Shown here one piece after another: positions 62,510 to 64,000 of a stretch of DNA of 64,000 bases. The notes below the pieces were generated by a model. That model saw only the letters and a list, made by a program, of their open reading frames with translations. It had not been told where the DNA came from and ran no database searches. The position numbers and the translations under genes were made by a program. Source of the stretch: an uncultured Desulfomonile sp. (lineage in GTDB: Bacteria > Desulfobacterota > Desulfomonilia > Desulfomonilales > Desulfomonilaceae); the NCBI GenBank assembly GCA_903952205.1, contig CAJBEZ010000064.1, positions 32,001 through 96,000 of the forward strand, read 5' to 3'. Numbering within the stretch: position 1 is the stretch's first letter; every line of letters starts with the position of its first letter.

Positions 62510-63034
62510 ATGGACGATAAAAATTCTGTTGTCGGCGTTTACAAGAGCCATTCTGACGCTGAACAGTCAGTCAGGGAATTGCAGAAGGCCGGATTCGCAA
62601 TGAAAAAGCTCTCCATAGTCGGAAAAGATTATCATACGGAAGAGCACGTAGTGGGTTATTATTCGGTCGGTGACAGAATGAAGGCCTGGGGCAAATTAGG
62701 ATCCTTCTGGGGTGGACTTTGGGGCCTTCTTTTTGGTTCCGCCTTTTTCTTTGTTCCTGGGATAGGGCCGGTTGCTGTAGCCGGACCACTTGTGAGCTGG
62801 ATAATTGCCGCTCTTGAAGGGGCTGTGGTAGTTGGAGGTCTAAGCGCTTTAGGGGCTGGATTATACAGTGTGGGGATTCCTAAAGACAGTATTGTCAATT
62901 ATGAAACCCAAATCAAAGCGGAAAAATTTTTATTGATTGCTCATGGAACAATGGAAGAGGTTCAAAAAGCCAAAGAATTATTAGCAAAGACTCCAGCCCA
63001 GGAACTCAATATACATTCGGCAAATGAGGCCTAG
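62510..63034 (+). CDS. DUF1269/general stress-type membrane-associated protein
   Basis: A 174-residue protein; I use the ATG at 62510, preceded by GGAGGTTGGAG, instead of the frame start 45 bases earlier. Residues 1-40 resemble the YflT/general stress N-terminal fold (VVGVYKSHSDAEQSVRELQKAGF). A Gly-rich hydrophobic middle (LGSFWGGLWGLLFGSAFFFVPGIGPVAVAGPL, then LEGAVVVGGLSALGAGLYSVGI) could span or enter the membrane as a glycine-zipper hairpin. The end IKAEKFLLIAHGTMEEVQKAKELL closes the soluble fold. Proteins of this type are stress-induced in other bacteria; function unknown. Confidence 0.72.
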   Translation: MDDKNSVVGVYKSHSDAEQSVRELQKAGFAMKKLSIVGKDYHTEEHVVGYYSVGDRMKAWGKLGSFWGGLWGLLFGSAFFFVPGIGPVAVAGPLVSWIIAALEGAVVVGGLSALGAGLYSVGIPKDSIVNYETQIKAEKFLLIAHGTMEEVQKAKELLAKTPAQELNIHSANEA

Positions 63035-63103
63035 AACTAATTTTTGTCATGTAATTCTGATCCGGAGCCTCGGTTTGATACAAGAGACGCTAGTTTTCAG
63101 GCG

Positions 63104-64000
63104 TCAATTGTTACAGATTTCTCTTAGCAACGCTATGTCGTCAAGCATCATGCCGGCCCCTCTGACAACCGTGGTCAGAGGGTTGTCAGGCACAACCACA
63201 GGAACTCCAATTTCCTGTCGGACTCTCAGATCCAGGTTTTTCAGTAAAGCCCCTCCGCCAGTTAGGACTATTCCAGTGTCAATTATGTCCGCAGCAAGTT
63301 CTGGAGGGCATTGTTCAAGGGCGGATTTAATATTGTCTACAATTGTATTGACTGAATCCATTATAGCCAGGGTAATTTCGCTTGAATTGATTGTGATGGT
63401 CTTTGGTATACCATCCATCAGATCTCGACCCTTCACGTCGATTTCATCATCCTCATCGTCTTCCAAATAGGCCCGACCCACTAAAAATTTGATTTGTTCC
63501 GCAGTAGAAGGACCAATTGCGAGGCTGTAGTTTTTTCTCACAAAATTTAGAATATCTATGTCCAATTTGTCGCCCGCGACTTTGATGGAATTACTGTAGA
63601 CAACTCCCGTTAGGCTAATGATGGCAACCTCCGTAGTGCCGCCACCTATATCCACAATCATGTTGCTCATCGGCTCAGTGACGGGCAGTCCAGCTCCCAT
63701 GGCTGCGGCCATTGCTTCTTCTACGATAAAAACCTCTCCTGCCCCCGCATTCAAAGTCGCGTCTCTAACAGCTCTTCGCTCGACAGGTGTCACGCCGGAT
63801 GGAACTGATATTATTACTCTTGGACGAACAAAGGCTTTTCGTTTATGCGCTTTATTAATAAAAAATTTCAGCATAAGACTGGCAATTTCAAAATTTGATA
63901 TTACCCCGTCTTTTAAAGGCTTGTATACTTCGATTGACTCTGGAACGCGTCCAATCATTTTTTTTGCGTCGGCGCCCACCCAGACTTCTGAACTCCTTTT
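63104..64000 (-). CDS. mreB: Rod-shape protein MreB (N-terminus cut by right edge)
   Basis: The minus-strand frame is open from 64000 to the stop at 63104, giving 298 residues; roughly the first 45 residues of MreB lie outside. VWVGADAKKMIGRVPESIEVYKPLKDGVISNF, IISVPSGVTPVERRAVRDA, VDIGGGTTEVAIISL and GIVLTGGGALLKNLD are the actin-like phosphate and adenosine blocks of MreB. It polymerises under the membrane to guide side-wall synthesis, so the cells are probably rod-shaped. It is transcribed toward the dcw-side genes. A GTG at 63979 is not the true start because homology continues upstream. Confidence 0.93.
   Translation of the reverse strand, partial: KRSSEVWVGADAKKMIGRVPESIEVYKPLKDGVISNFEIASLMLKFFINKAHKRKAFVRPRVIISVPSGVTPVERRAVRDATLNAGAGEVFIVEEAMAAAMGAGLPVTEPMSNMIVDIGGGTTEVAIISLTGVVYSNSIKVAGDKLDIDILNFVRKNYSLAIGPSTAEQIKFLVGRAYLEDDEDDEIDVKGRDLMDGIPKTITINSSEITLAIMDSVNTIVDNIKSALEQCPPELAADIIDTGIVLTGGGALLKNLDLRVRQEIGVPVVVPDNPLTTVVRGAGMMLDDIALLREICNN

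Noticed and set aside
1-64000. CRISPR array, prophage or integrated conjugative element
   Set aside because: No regularly spaced repeats, cas genes, integrase, capsid, terminase or transfer genes were found in any frame.

Overview
The window looks like a chromosomal segment of an anaerobic Desulfobacterota (deltaproteobacterial) organism, probably a sulfate reducer or syntroph. This is an inference from gene content: two selenocysteine formate dehydrogenases, tungstate/molybdate handling genes, a complete Liv amino-acid importer, a threonine operon with a phosphoglycerate-mutase-like homoserine kinase candidate, B12/radical SAM enzymes and a long dcw (division and cell wall) cluster. No rRNA, CRISPR array, prophage or intact insertion sequence was seen. 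One tRNA (Leu, GAG) is present.

Layout. 1-1.2 kb: the start of an alpha/beta hydrolase cut by the left edge and two small unknown genes. 1.4-9.8 kb: a formate/tungsten-molybdenum island with a cytoplasmic-type FdhA (Sec), a molbindin, a tungstate-binding protein, an HTH-only ModE regulator and a periplasmic FdhAB pair (Sec, TAT signal). Three promoters here share the inverted repeat TTATGTC-N6-GACATAA, and the molbindin gene has a long, apparently folded leader. 10.2-12.9 kb: a TrmO-like methyltransferase, a decayed NfeD-flotillin operon and a Sir2 deacylase. 13.0-15.2 kb: ECF sigma factor, zinc-type anti-sigma factor, thioredoxin and thioredoxin reductase in one line. 15.2-18.4 kb: two small exported proteins, hisI-hisG and a Gfo/Idh oxidoreductase. 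18.6-23.6 kb: livKHMGF and a terminator. 23.7-27.6 kb: signal peptidase I, then an overlapping radical SAM/condensation-domain gene pair next to a transposase relic. 27.8-34.8 kb: a minus-strand operon DUF1015-trmN6-alaC-hom-thrC-apgM-like. 35.0-40.6 kb: grpE-dnaK, nicotinate phosphoribosyltransferase and mtnA. 40.9-44.7 kb: a small secreted protein, prmA-miaA-hfq, exonuclease III and tRNA-Leu. 45.0-60.5 kb: dcw cluster rsmH-ftsL-ftsI-murE-murF-mraY-ftsW-murG-murC-murB-ftsQ-ftsA-ftsZ, without murD. 60.5-64 kb: a radical SAM protein with a ferredoxin, a membrane stress-type protein, and mreB cut by the right edge.

How the parts fit. The formate island reads as one metal-dependent regulon: the enzymes need Mo or W, and the same window holds a metal-binding exported protein, an intracellular metal-binding protein and a regulator. 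The shared operator links the fdh and tungstate-binding genes. The sigma/anti-sigma/thioredoxin line looks like a thiol-stress module. The dcw cluster supplies most of the peptidoglycan precursor pathway and the divisome. The most promising places for something new are the shared operator and folded leader in the formate island, and the radical SAM/acyltransferase pair.
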